Shown one piece after another: positions 1-11,089 of a DNA stretch of 64,000 nt; within the stretch, counting starts at the first letter, position 1; the number at the start of each line of letters is the position of its first letter. Where the stretch lies: NCBI GenBank assembly GCA_017591395.1, contig WEDG01001415.1:177001-241000 (forward strand). Reading direction: 5' to 3'. Origin of the DNA: Schistocephalus solidus (lineage: Eukaryota > Platyhelminthes > Cestoda > Diphyllobothriidea > Diphyllobothriidae). The position numbers were made by a program, and so were the translations under genes. The notes beneath the pieces are model-generated. The model did not search any database, was not told the origin of the DNA, and was given only the letters and a program-made list of their open reading frames with translations.

Positions 1-190
1 AGCCAAGTGCGCCCGACCCCGCCTCCGGTCCCAGATGGGTGAGGGATGATAGAGCGCGGTATCTGCAGAGTGAGTCTACTATTACTCAAAGCTGATCCAC
101 GCGCAAGTCACCGTTCCCGCGCCACCCTGCTGTGGAGCATATGATGGACATCGTCGGATTACGACGTTCGATCTCTCGGGGGTATTTGTA
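1..190 (+). repeat. Truncated 3' end (block B) of the zinc-finger non-LTR element
   Basis: This stretch is a diverged copy of the terminal block found at 26346-26755 and 30180-30555. Shared words include the 'cgcaagtcaccgt' segment, the 'ggagcatatg' segment and the terminal 'cgacgttcga'. The plus orientation and the missing upstream part fit a strongly 5'-truncated retrotransposon insertion that is cut by the window edge. It codes for nothing. Confidence 0.6.
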
Positions 191-1797
191 CTTCACTCTA
201 AATTTTGTCCTCGGACACTATGTCTAGAAAATCTTTGGTTTTTATTCATCTTGCACGAGCAAAGTCAGCCCGTGCCCGATAAGCGCAAATCTTGGTAACA
301 CTACGTATTGGGCGGGCGTTGGGTTATTTAAATCTGGGAGGGTGTCTTTAATTTAGTCGTTTGAGAAAAACAATGATCTGAGCGGTACCCTCTGCCGGTG
401 AACGACACAGTTCAAAAATATTTGAGTTTGCACACGAGCAGTGGATAAATCTGTCAAGTTAGCGACCGCATCCATCCTAACATCCAAATATGTTGGGCCA
501 AAATAACTTTAAGCTAGCAGGACAACATTGTTAGCAACCCCCAGTCGTGTCCTCTAGTATTCGCCATGTGCTTTCTGATGTATACCAAAGTTGTTAATGT
601 CCTCTTTTGTGAATAACAATTTACGCAGCACTTATTTAGTACTGTGATGTGAAACACTCTGACGCAAGCCTTTTTTTAAAAAAACGCACATTTTGTAGAC
701 TTTACTACTCAGTAAACATTAGCTGCTTTCGGTTTCCATCATAATGCGAGGAAGTGGATGAAAGGTAGATGGAGTCCGATCGAAAATAATGACTAGAAAA
801 ATGCCCATAATTTCAGGCTTTCAGGCCTTTCAGTTCGGCCATAATTTCCAGTCGATATCCTACATAAAGGCTTCAGTTCCTCTCCCGACAGTTTTACCGC
901 CTACGGACATAAACATAAGCGCTGAGATTGCCTCCACGGCAATGATGCATAAAAACTCGAAATAATCTTTTCGTGCTCCGAGTACGTTGAACAGTTATCT
1001 TGTGTGCGGCCACAGCTACTCTAATCTGACTTTAAGGTCGATATTCTATCAGGGTTTGGTCAACCATAGGCTTCGAATTCCCTTCTTAGCTGATTGAAAG
1101 CACGAAACCACCGACTTAGGTTCCTGGCCTGGAAATCAACGGAGATGTGAAGGACCAGAGCTTGCGAAGCTTACACGGTGTGCCCCGAAAGTCTGTCTGT
1201 GTAGTGTGCTAATCCACCCACGATCTCACACGTAGTTCAAATGCAGCCCTTGTTGGGTAATGTGGTTTAGATCACATCAAGATGTCAGCCGCCGCTGCCG
1301 AAAACGATGGTAAAAGGGTGCGAAACGGGGGTAGGACAGGGGTGACGGAAGTCCAGACAGTGATAAAAATTCACAAACTGTGCTGGATAGCTTCTTAACA
1401 CTTGCAGTTTTAACGTGTAGTCTAAAGTGTACCATTGTGACTTAAGGACGCCACTCTCCGCATCTTAGGGACTCCAAACTGGGGCCAATTTTTTGGGTCT
1501 AAAGTCCGTAAAAACCGGCTCTTAGGTTTGGTTAGGGGACGGGTGCAAGTAGTGTGCATGACATGCACAAGCGGTTGCATCAACCACCGTAACCCATGAA
1601 GTTCATCGTCATTGTTAAGCCGGTGACACGTAACTGTGACCCTGCCCATTGTTTGCACAGTCAAGGACCCCGGCTGTCGGCACCTGACGAAACGACGTAG
1701 GAGACGCGTTCAGACCAGCCCGTTACTGGATCGGCGCAGGCCACTTGCATTGTGCAGTCCTACTTAGCTGGGAGGTTACCGGCACGAAGAAGGAGAC
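191..1797. other. No recognisable feature
   Basis: I see no convincing coding region, RNA gene or repeat here. The only open frames are short (under 85 codons) and resemble no known family. Confidence 0.5.
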
Positions 1798-2095
1798 ACG
1801 ATCACTGGAACAAGAGCGTTAATAGCCTGCGCTTAGGATCCTCACTCAAATCCGATCTGCAAATATGAGTGATGCTCTCTGGGGCTGCCAGTGGTGATAG
1901 GCATAAAGTGGCCTAGCCACTACATCCTATAAATGCTGCGAAATCTGGGCCACCCAATAGCCTTATCTGAGTCTCTGAGGTTGAATCCGAGTGAGAATCC
2001 GAAACGTCAGCCTAATAAAGCTCTTGTTCCAGTGATTGAGTCTCCCTCTTCGCGACTACATCCTGGAACTCTTCTTCTTCGCTTCTGTGCATATA
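1798..2095 (+). repeat. ~300-bp dispersed repeat with PLE-type hammerhead relic, copy 1
   Basis: This segment aligns by eye with 2774-3065, about 976 bp downstream. Both start 'cacgatcact' and both end around 'tctccctcttcgcgacta'. The shared centre has a CTGAGG core half followed by 'GAATCCGAAACGTCAG', the layout of the hammerhead-like motif near the 3' ends of Penelope-like elements. The core is mutated here (CTGAGGT), so this copy should be inactive. Confidence 0.55.
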
Positions 2096-2214
2096 AAACC
2101 TACCCCCAAACAAGTAGTTAACTTGGAAGGAATTCATCGTAATACAAAATGGCCTTCGGCTAAGTAAAAGGAGTGGGTAATCATATTCATGTCATAAGCC
2201 TACGCCAAGCTCTT

Positions 2215-2350
2215 AAAGGCAGAAGAACATTAAAAAAAGACCATGGAGGCTGGAATGGCCGGCACTGGATTATCAGCCAGCTCGAACCCACGACCTGTTG
2301 ATTAGAAGTGCAACGCTCTAACAATTGAACCACGGACTCGTAGTCTTGCC
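2215..2350 (-). repeat. Old tRNA-headed ribozyme repeat, degenerate
   Basis: On the minus strand a tRNA-like head (A-box-like 'TGGTTCAATTG', B-box-like 'GGTTCGAG') is followed by the residue of the hammerhead (GGCTGATAATCC and GGCCATTCCAG). Stem II and the GAAA strand are deleted, so the ribozyme is dead. It belongs to the family seen in good condition at 3841, 23948 and 56702. Confidence 0.6.
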
Positions 2351-2469
2351 AGTTTAGATCGGGAATATTGATTGCATTCTTTGGTGAGTGCTCACCGATT
2401 GCAAACGGAACTTGCTCGTCCCATTCTGCCTTGAGGCTCATTCTCGAGCCCCGCCTGTTGCCAAACAGC

Positions 2470-2650
2470 AGATGAGTATTGCTGACAGAGACAACGGAGA
2501 CTGGAATGAGCAGTTATAGCTTATTATCCGTTATCAGCCAGTCAGATCCAACCCCGTGTGGTGCATCACCGGATGCTCGAACCCGCGGCCTGTTGATCAG
2601 AAACCCAACGCTGGCCAGAACTGGCCATTCCAGTCTCCTTTGTCTCTATC
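2470..2650 (-). repeat. Degenerate tRNA-headed ribozyme repeats
   Basis: At 2495-2545 (minus strand) the hammerhead layout is recognisable, but the core reads CTGATAA instead of CTGATGA and the GAAA strand is lost. A tRNA-like head lies immediately upstream in the same orientation (about 2570-2615, with 'GGGTTCGAGC'). A plus-strand fragment of the same repeat ('CCATTCCAGTCTCC') follows at 2620-2645. Confidence 0.55.
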
Positions 2651-2773
2651 GGCAAAGGTTCTTCCGCCTATACTATTAGCCGCTGTGTGGCTGCTGGCGG
2701 GGCTCGAGCGTGAGCCTCGATGCAGAACGGGACGAGTGAGTTCCGTAAACGATCGGGGAATCGAAGAAGAAGA

Positions 2774-3065
2774 CACGATCACTAGAGTAAGAGCCTGAAG
2801 TTTCCTATTCTCACTCGAATCCATCCTCAGAGACAGTCATAAGGATAATGGATGGCCTAGGTTTTGCAGCGTTTCTAGGATGCAGTCACTAGGTCACTAC
2901 ATACCTGTGACAATTGGCAGCTCCCTAATGCATCGCAGATAATTGCTCCGTCTCTGAGGATGAATGCCAGGGAGGATCCGAAACGTCAGACTAATACAGT
3001 TCTTGTTCCAGTAATTGCGTCTCCCTCTTCGCGACTAATTCCTGCAACTAACCTCTTTGCTTCAA
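2774..3065 (+). repeat. ~300-bp dispersed repeat with PLE-type hammerhead relic, copy 2
   Basis: This is a direct repeat of 1798-2095. At 2948-2993 it holds CTGAGGA (2954-2960) and GAAACGTC (2980-2987). Helix I GTCT/AGAC (2950-2953 with 2988-2991) pairs perfectly, and a short ACGT helix III precedes the cleavage triplet GTC. Stem II (2962-2979) pairs only partly. I read it as a decayed Penelope-type hammerhead motif. Confidence 0.5.
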
Positions 3066-3829
3066 TTAGCAGATCAGTGAAGCCCCAATCCGCCAATGCC
3101 TAGCACTTCAAGTAGCCCTAACTCGTGAACTTTAATGCATAACCACCTGTATTGTTAAGGGGATGAGGTGAATGGGTTCATATTGACTTTCCTACCGTAA
3201 ACGATGAGCCGAATCTAGCAATCAGGCAGTTGAACGTTTAGGATAGTTTTCCCCCATAGGCGCATTGAAAATGCTCCCTGAGCATATTGATAAAAGATGG
3301 CATGTTGAAAGTACCTTTGGAAACCAGCAGTCTACCCCCAGTCAGTAGCCGCTTCAAAAGAAGCCTTACTGCTAGCACGGCAGTACTTCATCTCAGATTT
3401 TGAATGCTTTAGAGAAGTAATTAGCCTCTTTGGTACTAATTTCACTGAAATTCACAAGAGTTAAAAAGGAAAAATTCGAAGGGTGGATCACGAGTCGGTC
3501 AACCCGCATTCAAGTTCTGTGTCCCATAATGCATTCTGATTTACTAACCACTTCAAAGACTGAAGCAAATTTCATGCTCCACCCGACTCAACCTCCGAGG
3601 TATTCGAGTCTGTTGAAACTCGCATGGTCCTGCTTTCTGTTTCGTCTTTACTACCGTTGTCATCAGACATATGCGTGAAGTATCCCTGTTCCCGTAGGCT
3701 TGTATTATCCTGTCATCAAATCCCATATTCTCCCTTCATATTGAATTATTTTTCAGCAAAATTCGTAAACTTGTTCATTAGATCCAACGACTACGGTCCT
3801 ATCACACACCCAAGGTGGACCTTGTGCCA

Positions 3830-4028
3830 CACTTGGGATTGGGTATGACTGGCTGATGACGGCTAATAAGCCAGAAATGGCCATTCCGGTCTCCCTTGTC
3901 TTTGTCGGTTCCACCTTATCAACATATGCTACACGTCGCTATGCGACTGCCTGTGAGTACTCTAGTCTGAGTTTCAGGGCAAAACGGAACATAAATGTTC
4001 CTTAAGCAGATCGGTGAACCACACTATC
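3830..4028 (+). mobile_element. tRNA-SINE/hammerhead repeat, 5' truncated (head missing)
   Basis: This is the ribozyme and tail part of the ~300-bp tRNA-headed family in plus orientation. The order is: end of head ('acttgggatt'), hammerhead 3841-3893, then the conserved tail through 'ccttgtctttgtcggttcc', 'tgctacacgtcgctatgcg' and 'ttccttaagcagatcggtg' to an AT run at 4029. The tRNA-like head is not present. It abuts the minus-oriented ribozyme element at 4031. Confidence 0.7.
3841..3893 (+). ncRNA. Hammerhead ribozyme (type I fold), class 1
   Basis: All hammerhead parts are visible in order. Helix I 5' strand is GACTGG (3847-3852), with a distal GGG (3841-3843) that can pair CCC (3893-3895) across an internal loop. 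The core CTGATGA is at 3853-3859. Stem II is GGC/GCC with loop TAATAA (3861-3872). GAAA is at 3874-3877. Helix III is AUGG/CCAU with no loop (3877-3884). The predicted cleavage site follows T3885 (triplet ATT), and the helix I 3' strand CCGGTC is at 3886-3891. The loopless helix III suggests a dimeric active form. Pairing was done by eye and activity is inferred. Confidence 0.75.
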
Positions 4029-4030
4029 AT

Positions 4031-4178
4031 ATATATATATATGGCACATATATTATACCGAACTTCCGACAAAGGTACTAGCTAAAAGCCCAGACACGTG
4101 TTTCGCTGATGTTTCTGCTGCTGCGGGACGCAGCAACGAGGGTTTCGGCTCCTCAGTGGGTCCCCCAGCGTTCTCGTG
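4031..4178 (-). mobile_element. Partial ~354-bp hammerhead unit (class 2)
   Basis: The minus strand carries the unit-junction sequence (4031-4080, 'GTCGGAAGTTCGGTATAATA'), matching the unit ends at 56150-56180, followed inward by the class 2 hammerhead. Only about 150 bp of the unit is present. At about 4178 it is fused to a Penelope element in the opposite orientation. A short (TA)n tract marks its outer edge at 4029-4041. Confidence 0.65.
4081..4169 (-). ncRNA. Hammerhead ribozyme with long stem II, class 2
   Basis: Read on the minus strand: helix I CCCA/TGGG (4157-4160 with 4089-4092), extended by a G-U-rich segment; core CTGAGGA (4150-4156); stem II base GCCGA (4145-4149) against TCAGC (4105-4109) with one C-A mismatch; and an internal GC-rich hairpin. 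GAAA is at 4101-4104, helix III is the palindrome ACACGTGT (4094-4101), and the cleavage triplet GTC ends at 4093. It is nearly identical to 56059-56146. The mismatch may weaken it. Confidence 0.65.
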
Positions 4179-4578
4179 GCTTCTCGTGGCGCACAAACCC
4201 ACGACTACAATTCGAAACCAGCTTGTACACCCTAAGGATAGGGTTGGCTATTTAGATAAAAAAGAAGCCGTTTACAAAATCCTATGTAACAGTTGTAATG
4301 TTGTGTATTGCGGCCAAACAGGAAAATCAGTCTCTACACGCCTACATGAACATCAGTTGGCGGTCAAGAGACGAGACCACCTGTCTCAAGTTGCCGTGCA
4401 TACACTAGAAACTGGGAACAAATTTGCATGGGATAAAACGCGTATTGTTGGCTTCTGCCCATCGAAGAGAGGCCGGGAATTCTTAGAGGCCATGCATTCT
4501 GATGACTCGTGCATTAATCGGCACATCGAATTAGATGCCCCGTACAAAAATCTCAAAGACAAGTGGAAAAGGCGGTAG
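4156..4578 (+). pseudogene. GIY-YIG endonuclease domain of a Penelope-like retroelement (5' truncated)
   Basis: The frame gives 140 residues; roughly the first 10 are read-through from the flanking ribozyme repeat, so the ATG is not a real start. GIY corresponds to VYK (about residues 39-41), CxxC is at 44-47 and YIG corresponds to YCG (51-53). The downstream arginine and histidine (TRLHEH, 61-66), the conserved glutamate in REFLEA (108-112) and NRHIEL (121-126) are all kept. In PLEs this domain nicks DNA to prime reverse transcription. The frame has no internal stop, but it lacks the reverse transcriptase and cannot be an autonomous gene. Confidence 0.8.
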
Positions 4579-4740
4579 CCAATCATATTAAGATGTTCAT
4601 CAACAATGGCAGCTATTCGCAGGACTGATTCAGCAATATCGATTTTTCCGACATGTTTTAAATTTTTAACTGTTTTTTTGCACATTTACCACAAGTCTGA
4701 CGACGACCTGGGGAACCAGCGTCGAAAATTTACATAAAAA
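4178..4740 (+). mobile_element. Penelope-like element, 3' fragment (family 1)
   Basis: This holds the endonuclease end and 3' end of a PLE. It runs from 'AHKPTTT' through the GIY-YIG domain to a sense-strand hammerhead-like motif at 4690-4735, and then towards a (TA)n tract at 4782. The reverse transcriptase part is absent. The same family, with about 60% similar protein, occurs on the minus strand at 57255-57843. Confidence 0.8.
4690..4735 (+). ncRNA. Hammerhead-like motif at PLE 3' end
   Basis: CTGACGA (4697-4703) is followed by a stem (GAC, CTGG / CCAG, bulged C, GTC) and then GAAA (4724-4727). It lies 110 bp after the GIY-YIG stop codon in the sense orientation. One extra base sits between CTGACGA and the stem, a feature shared by all PLE-type motifs in this window. 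PLEs are known to carry hammerhead motifs. Helices I and III are poorly defined here, so activity is doubtful. Confidence 0.5.
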
Positions 4741-4779
4741 AAGTTACTCATTGTTTCCCCACAGAACTTCTTTACTTCG

Positions 4780-4781
<2 letters not shown>

Positions 4782-4846
<65 letters not shown>
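4782..4846. repeat. (TA)n microsatellite
   Basis: About 32 perfect TA dinucleotides lie 47 bp beyond the hammerhead-like motif of the PLE fragment. Other PLE 3' ends in the window also run into (TA)n. Confidence 0.95.
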
Positions 4847-4849
<3 letters not shown>

Positions 4850-5482
4850 ACAAAAATCCTGTTTAAAACGCTCTTTCGTTAAGCAGACATAATAAGCGTG
4901 CGGATGTTATGTCTAAAGTATAGTAAGCCAACTGTCGGTCAAAATAAATGCTGACATGAACCATTACATCATTCATGGCACCAAGAAGACTAGGTCTAAC
5001 ACAAGCTGTGCTTTGCCTCTAGGGTCATTTTATGAAGCTGAAATTATTGACTCACGGAGGGTGGAAGCCAAGTTTTGCAAACAAGTTCATCCTAGCCCGA
5101 ATCCAAATCTGCTTTAAAAACATCCCAGCTGAGCGGTTCAAGCACTTGTTTCTTCTCTCCTCCCCCCCCCACCCTTCTCTTCCCCTCCTCCTCGGTGCAT
5201 TTCGGCTTTTATTTTGTTTTGGCCTTTTGCGTGCCCAAATGCATTCACCTAACCTGGAGTTATGCTTAGGCGTTAGTTTTTCCATATTAAAATTCTTAAT
5301 TGATTAAACCTTCTCGTGCCTCTGTTGACTATTAACTGATAAATCCTTGTATGTAAACAGTAAACACCCTCAGGTAATATACGCCAGGCAAAAGAGAGAG
5401 CACTGATTAGCAACGAGGACGCAATTTGATGTTTGCTTGTCATTCCGAGTTTTATAAGTTTACGGGACTATTTTTGCACATT

Positions 5483-5880
5483 AAAACAACGCTTTTTATG
5501 CCACTACACGTCAGTCTTGCATTGTTTACGCTAGGTAATTAACTATTTTAACTGGAAGTTATTTATACATCAATATACGCTGCCCTGCATTTTGCTTCAT
5601 GTTAAAAATCCTCCCTCCTTCTGTAGGTTGTTTCACTGGTAAATTTGTTAATTTTAGCCCACTCGCTGAAGGTTCATGGTAAAACAACGCTTTTTATGCC
5701 ACTACACGTCAGTCTTGCATCGTTCACGCCAGGTAATTAACTATTTTAACTGGAAGTTATTTATACATCAATATACGCTGCCCTGCATTTTGCTTCATGT
5801 CAAAAATCCTCCCTCCTTCTGTAGGTTGTTTCATTGGTAAATTTGTTAATTTTAGCCCACTCGCTGAAGGTTCATGGTAA
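5483..5880. repeat. 198-bp tandem duplication
   Basis: Two head-to-tail copies (5483-5680 and 5681-5880) begin 'aaaacaacgctttttatgcc' and end 'gaaggttcatggt'. They differ by only a few bases (for example attgtttacgct against atcgttcacgcc), so the duplication is recent. No coding potential or known repeat family is apparent. Confidence 0.9.
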
Positions 5881-6113
5881 AAGAGAAGGACACTAATGAA
5901 GGCCATGATTAAAAAGCTCGTTTGGGGCAAGTTTATGGCAAGGCCAGATTAGAGGAAAAATGAGTACTCAAGCAATTAATATTTTTTCATTGGCCAAAGC
6001 GGTACTTGTGGAGGGCAGCTGTTTTAAGGCGAAAGTGGTAAGTTTGTAAACCACAGTGGGTCCTCAGAAGTATGCGCTCAAAAAACCTTTATGAGAGTTT
6101 TGTGTGCAGACTA

Positions 6114-6330
6114 GCGGTGTGGTGGCACCCCAGTTTCGGGTTCACGCCGCACCAGCAAACAGCGCCCAATCTCGCTTCCGGTCTTTTTGACTCCGTTTTA
6201 GCCCCGGATCCAGGTGGGAGAATAGGAGATAGTGCAATCGATGCTACGCAAGTCACCGTACCCAAACCCACCCTGCTGAGAGGCACACAATGGACATAGT
6301 CGGAATCGACGGTCAAACTGTCCTGAGGAC
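6114..6330 (+). repeat. Block B relic of the zinc-finger non-LTR element
   Basis: The tract from 'gtgtggtggcacccc' through 'cttccggtctttttgactc' and 'gcaagtcaccgt' to 'cgacggtcaaactgtcc' is a diverged copy of the terminal block at 26346-26755, and it ends at the same point. It reads as a 5'-truncated, old insertion. Confidence 0.65.
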
Positions 6331-8670
6331 CGGTTACAGAGTACGCGTAGTCTTTGCTCGAGGAGATGAAAAATATTTTCGAGAGGGTGGTGAGAGGGGA
6401 AGAGAGTGTGACGGTGGTTTACCCAGAAAATTCCAGAGGTTGCACTGAATGGCGCCTTTTTGAGACCATGTTGGCACATATGTTATCATGACACGGCGGT
6501 GGGGGACGCTTAGCTCGATTTACCAACGTAAGGAGAGGCTTTCAGTATGACTGCACCTCGTGTTGTTTTGGGAACCACTGTCCGCCCCCATGATCGTAGG
6601 CCTTGAAGAAACATATACGCTGGTCTGGTAGATTTCTCCTTACTACTTCCTCTTTTTTCATATAGTCAGCATATTCACTGTTTTCTTCTCATCCCCTAAG
6701 CCCCTGTCGTCTTTTGAAATTCCCCAGCAGCATAGAGATTCGAGTAAAGTTGCTCTTTTATCGAGTGAGGATCAATGCTAAACCGGTGTGTTTTCTTATT
6801 TGACGTGCTTCCAGTTGAAATGGCATCTGGACGAAACGAGTTCTTGCATTAAAAAAGCAGTTGCGAAATGCTTCTGGCGTGGTAAATAGGGGGAAATCGT
6901 TGGGCTAAATATTTATTCCTTTGAATATTGGGAAAATGCTTTAAACGCACTCGGAGTCGCATGTGTGGAGATAAGGACTAGGTTCTAACTGCTTGAGCTG
7001 CGAGGCCCAACCGAATGCCTTCGCATTCTCACATCTAGACTAATTCACTCCCTCAACCCACTACAAAGTATGGTGGTCGAGTTTAACAGCTTGTTAATCG
7101 GTTAATGTCCTTTAAAACGGTCTGCAACACCTATAAAATAGTGTGTTTCATAGCCTGCAGGCTAATTTTAGCCTGGATGCTTAGGTAAACTCGTCAGGGC
7201 AGTCAACCTACTGTGTAGGTTCCGTACGTTGTATTAGGTTGGACAGGTAAATTCAGCCTACTGTGAAAACCCGGGGCTCTCGGTTGAAGCTCCCTAGCTC
7301 AGGCGGTTAGCGCACTGACTATAGTAGCATTCAAAATGCGAAATTAAAAAACTATGTTAAGTTGTTGTGTTACTACAGTTGAATAAGCTGGCAACCTTGA
7401 TTAAATTTGAACTCGAAGCTCCTGATGGGATTCTCGTAGCCTACCTGATCAAAGCAATTTTCAGTGGCAATCGCCTTGATTTGTCTTTCCCCATATTTTT
7501 TCATCCAGAAAATATCTTTTTCCAAGGGCGTAGAAGAAGCACAGGGTAGCCCAGATGTACCTGAACCGTAATAACAAATAAATGGAAGAAACTTTTATCA
7601 CAATATGTTACGAAAAATGTTCAAAAATATTCAAACATTATTTGAAATACAGTTGAGACATCTTTCAATGGTTGAATGATTTACTTTTGCCCATTGCCGG
7701 CTTGATATCTCCCGAGAGCATTATGATTCGCTGTTTCAAATCATTGAGTATTGGTCAAGTAAGAAGTTTGTAGGACCGAAGGCTGAGGGAAATCACAGGC
7801 CATTCCACGGCACGTCGGCGGTCTATCCGGAAAATGTTCATCAAACCTCTTTCGAAGAGGGAGACCCTAATGAGCAGGGGCGCCATCTTGCTGAAAGTAC
7901 AAATCAACGTAGCCTGCGCGTTGAGACACTATAGGCGGTGATGTATCAAGTGATTCATTCCAGTTATCTATAACACCCTTATTGATAATTTTTAACACGC
8001 TCTTCCCTTTTTAATGTGCGTCGTGTGTAGGCCAGGCGTCAACTGAGAGAGGGTGATAATAAATTAAAGTTTGATAAAACGAGGACAAGGTCAGACACAC
8101 TTAAGGTGATTTGATCCGTATCTGCTGAAGGTTCATGCTGAAAATTTACAATATGAACATTTGCTGGAAATTTATGTAGTAAAATTACTTTCAATTCCCT
8201 TGTAAGCATTTATAATAATTAGGGTTCTTTCGCATATTGGGTACTGTGTATGTTGTGAAAACTTTTGGTTTCTTAAACAAGCGCATTTTTATTAACTTCA
8301 GTTTTTGACCTGTTACTTTGATACCATAACCGCATGTTGCAAAAGGAAACTGGCGTAGACGTTAGAAAACCAAAGATATATATATATATAATGAATTTAT
8401 CAAAATCTGTGAATGTTTGATCAAAAAAATGTTCAGAGAACTGAATAAATGATAATCCGAATATGAAATATTAGAACTTCATGGCTCATAGACTGTGTCC
8501 GTATAATTAATTCCGTGACTTCGGCCTACTTTACTAGTAGTCGTCTGGTGGATTCTAGATTGATTGTTAAGGAAATCCTGCTTCAGCAGTCACAGTTGGT
8601 GGATTCCAAACGTTGCAGTGGGCTGGGCGGGTACCTTGACCCAAGTGTAATTAAACTCACGCTTCCCAGT
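6331..8670. other. Mostly featureless; one A-box-like tRNA relic
   Basis: At 7288-7335 there is an A-box-like run ('TAGCTCAGGCGGTTAGCG') without a B box, probably the head of the SINE family seen at 8671. The rest shows no gene, RNA or repeat that I recognise. Short open frames (60-90 codons) have no family resemblance. Confidence 0.45.
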
Positions 8671-8795
8671 GGGGCCTCTCAGCTCAGTTAGCTATAGCGT
8701 TCCTCTTGCTGACGTGGGTTCGGGTCCCACCAAGGCCACCGAGATTTTCAAAAGTGGGTCAAACGAATTATTAAAATTTTTCAAAATCCTCTGCC
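8671..8795 (+). mobile_element. tRNA-derived SINE (family 2)
   Basis: A tRNA-like head with an A box (CAGCTCAGTTAG) and a B box (GGTTCGGGTCC) ends in CCAAGGCCACC. It is followed by a short AT-rich body ('GTGGGTCAAACGAATTATTA'). The same head and body occur on the minus strand at 29433-29583 (body GGGTCAAATAATTTATTA), which makes this a dispersed Pol III element and not a functional tRNA gene. The anticodon arm does not fold cleanly. Confidence 0.65.
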
Positions 8796-9109
8796 CGATT
8801 TAAAGGCAAAAATAACACGAGGTAGCTCGGGAAAAAAACAGCACTGCTCGCATTTACCAAACATAAAGGTGATCAATCTTAGTCCTGGCCTTCCGAAAGT
8901 ACTCATGTTTAGAACATGATAGAATACGTTCCTCTGTACAAAAAACATGCATACGGCCTGGGGATCAGCTGGAAACACAACAGTACAGAGGGCTAAATTA
9001 AAACGATTTTATTCAATGTTCACTTACAAAAAATCAATGAGATTCAACATGGAACTAAATATATAATCTTCGGAAGGATATTCGCCGATGGGGTGACGGG
9101 AGCTGTTCA

Positions 9110-9275
9110 TCGCCAGCAGAGGCTAGTTTCCACAAAGACAAGGGAGACTGCAATGGTCGTTTGTGGCTTATTAGCTGGCATCAACCAGCCATACCCGACC
9201 TCAGGTTTCAGCTCACATGGGATCGTTGGACATTGCGTCTAACTATTTACCACTGAGTAATAGGCCTGTTGTTCT
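9110..9275 (-). repeat. Degenerate tRNA-headed ribozyme repeat
   Basis: Between 9130 and 9215 the minus strand reads as the class 1 hammerhead, but the core is TTGATGC, the GAAA strand is CAAA and the flanks are scrambled. The adjoining tail ('CCTTGTCTTTGTGG') belongs to the family. It is inactive. Confidence 0.5.
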
Positions 9276-9279
9276 TTAA

Positions 9280-11085
9280 GTTGCAATCAGAAATGTACAG
9301 TTTAAGGTACTTAACAGGGAATGAACAGGGTGAACCCTCGAGATTTCGGCTTTTTACTTTACATAGCAGAAATATCAAGTACGTTTTGGTTCAATAGTAA
9401 AGTAACCTATAGCAGTTGAGCATGAACATAAGTAGACCAGATCTGAGTTTTTGGCGTTTAATTTTTAGCGCTTAGGTTTCACTTTTGACTTGATCTTCAA
9501 AAATAAGAAAGTCCCAGAAGTGACAAAATAGGTAAATATTTCTAAGAAGTACCTTATTTTTACGGGTTGTATTGAAACTAACTCGATAAATTATCTTTTG
9601 TACAATGGACTGAGAAAACTGTAAGTCCGAAGCGTACTCAGGGGGATATAAAAGACATTTTAAATGCAACGGACCCTTCCATATCTGAAAATCAAACGGA
9701 ACCTAAACAGAAGAAAGTGGTATGCTTAAGCTTGCATCTTCTAATGCTATTGGATTTTTCAGTCACTGAAAAACCCCTAAATAAGCCGCCTGACACGTTC
9801 CAATCGGCGAACGCCAGCGAAAGCGTCTTTGCCTTAGTCAATGGCATCCCAACTAATGCAAAAACAGAACCATTGCATCGAAGTTCCGTGGAAGTTTTGG
9901 AGCCTATAAATGTAGGCAGTCGGATAATCGCCACAAGTGTTAAGAAATTAATTGATTGATTATTTTCAAGTGAAAACTGATAGTTTTTCAACGTTACTCT
10001 ATGCATGCGGCTTCACTTACTCAGCTATATGCATGGACAGCCTCCATGTACTTCTGATAATTTAATTTACTCAGTCGACACTACTTTTAGTGTTTTCAGT
10101 ATTCCTAAGCACTGCAAATGTGCTTCGACTATTTCTGTTGTTTTCATTTAGTTGAAGGCCTTTCAGTAGTAGGTGAAAGTTTAAGTTGCTAAAATTGGCT
10201 CACTTTTCCATTAGCTGGATATATTTTGGTAATTTACGCATATGCCCCGAGATACGACATCTACCAGCAGTACGGACGAGGTCCATCACGTACCACATAG
10301 CATGGTCAATGTAGCTTGTGCGTGAATTAGCTTATAGTGGCAGTAGATTGGCGGTGAATCTATCGCAGCAGCTAGAGTTATGAGGGGAGACCCTAGCCGC
10401 TTCCACCTTCAGGTCCAGTTCTGCATGAGAGGGGGAGCGGGGGAATGCCAGCCGGACTAGGGCACGTCTGGCGCCGTGGGTGCGACGTCCTAAATGTGAG
10501 ACCGTGACGAGGCCGTGTGTGAGTCAGTCTTGAAGGTGATTGGTCGGTTTGGACAGCCGGGATTGGCCGTCACCAGCGCGCACATGCCAGTACTCGCGAG
10601 AGGTTCAGTATTGCAGCATGTGCATGGAGTCGGGCCACTACAAATATCCCGCATTCTCCTCCCTCCCTCACCCACCTGAGCACCGTGTCAGGATAAAGTC
10701 AATATGACTGGATGTAGGATCAGATGTAGTGGTTGACAGAGCTATTCATTTCAAATACGCGTACTATGCCCACCTGGTCAACAGCGTTTCACAATAAACA
10801 GCCAAAAGGTGGAGGGTGGGTCGGATCCCAGCTGAGTAGGTGTGCCATCGACGCCACACTGAGAAGGAGCATTTGCGGCCCGGTTCTCCGTCCTGACATG
10901 TGTTAGTGCGTTATAGAGAAAACGCTTAAAATTGACAGAAGAGGCTTCGCTTCCATGCCTGTAAAGTTTAAAATGGGGTAGGGTCGTGTGTGGTGCATAC
11001 GCTGATGAGGAGATACGTGATGAGGTAGTTTAATCGGCGATATTTAATAGCAGGTTTTCATTAATTCAAATAAGGTCGGTTAGCC
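9280..11085. other. No gene; faint block B relic at about 10250-10430
   Basis: A heavily mutated minus-strand trace of the non-LTR terminal block is visible around 10250-10430 ('gcgtgaattagcttatagtg'). The rest shows nothing I can name. Confidence 0.4.
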
Positions 11086-11089
11086 TCAT

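Noticed and set aside
1422..1664. 80-codon minus-strand frame
   Set aside because: No recognisable motif, low-complexity neighbours and no repeat support.
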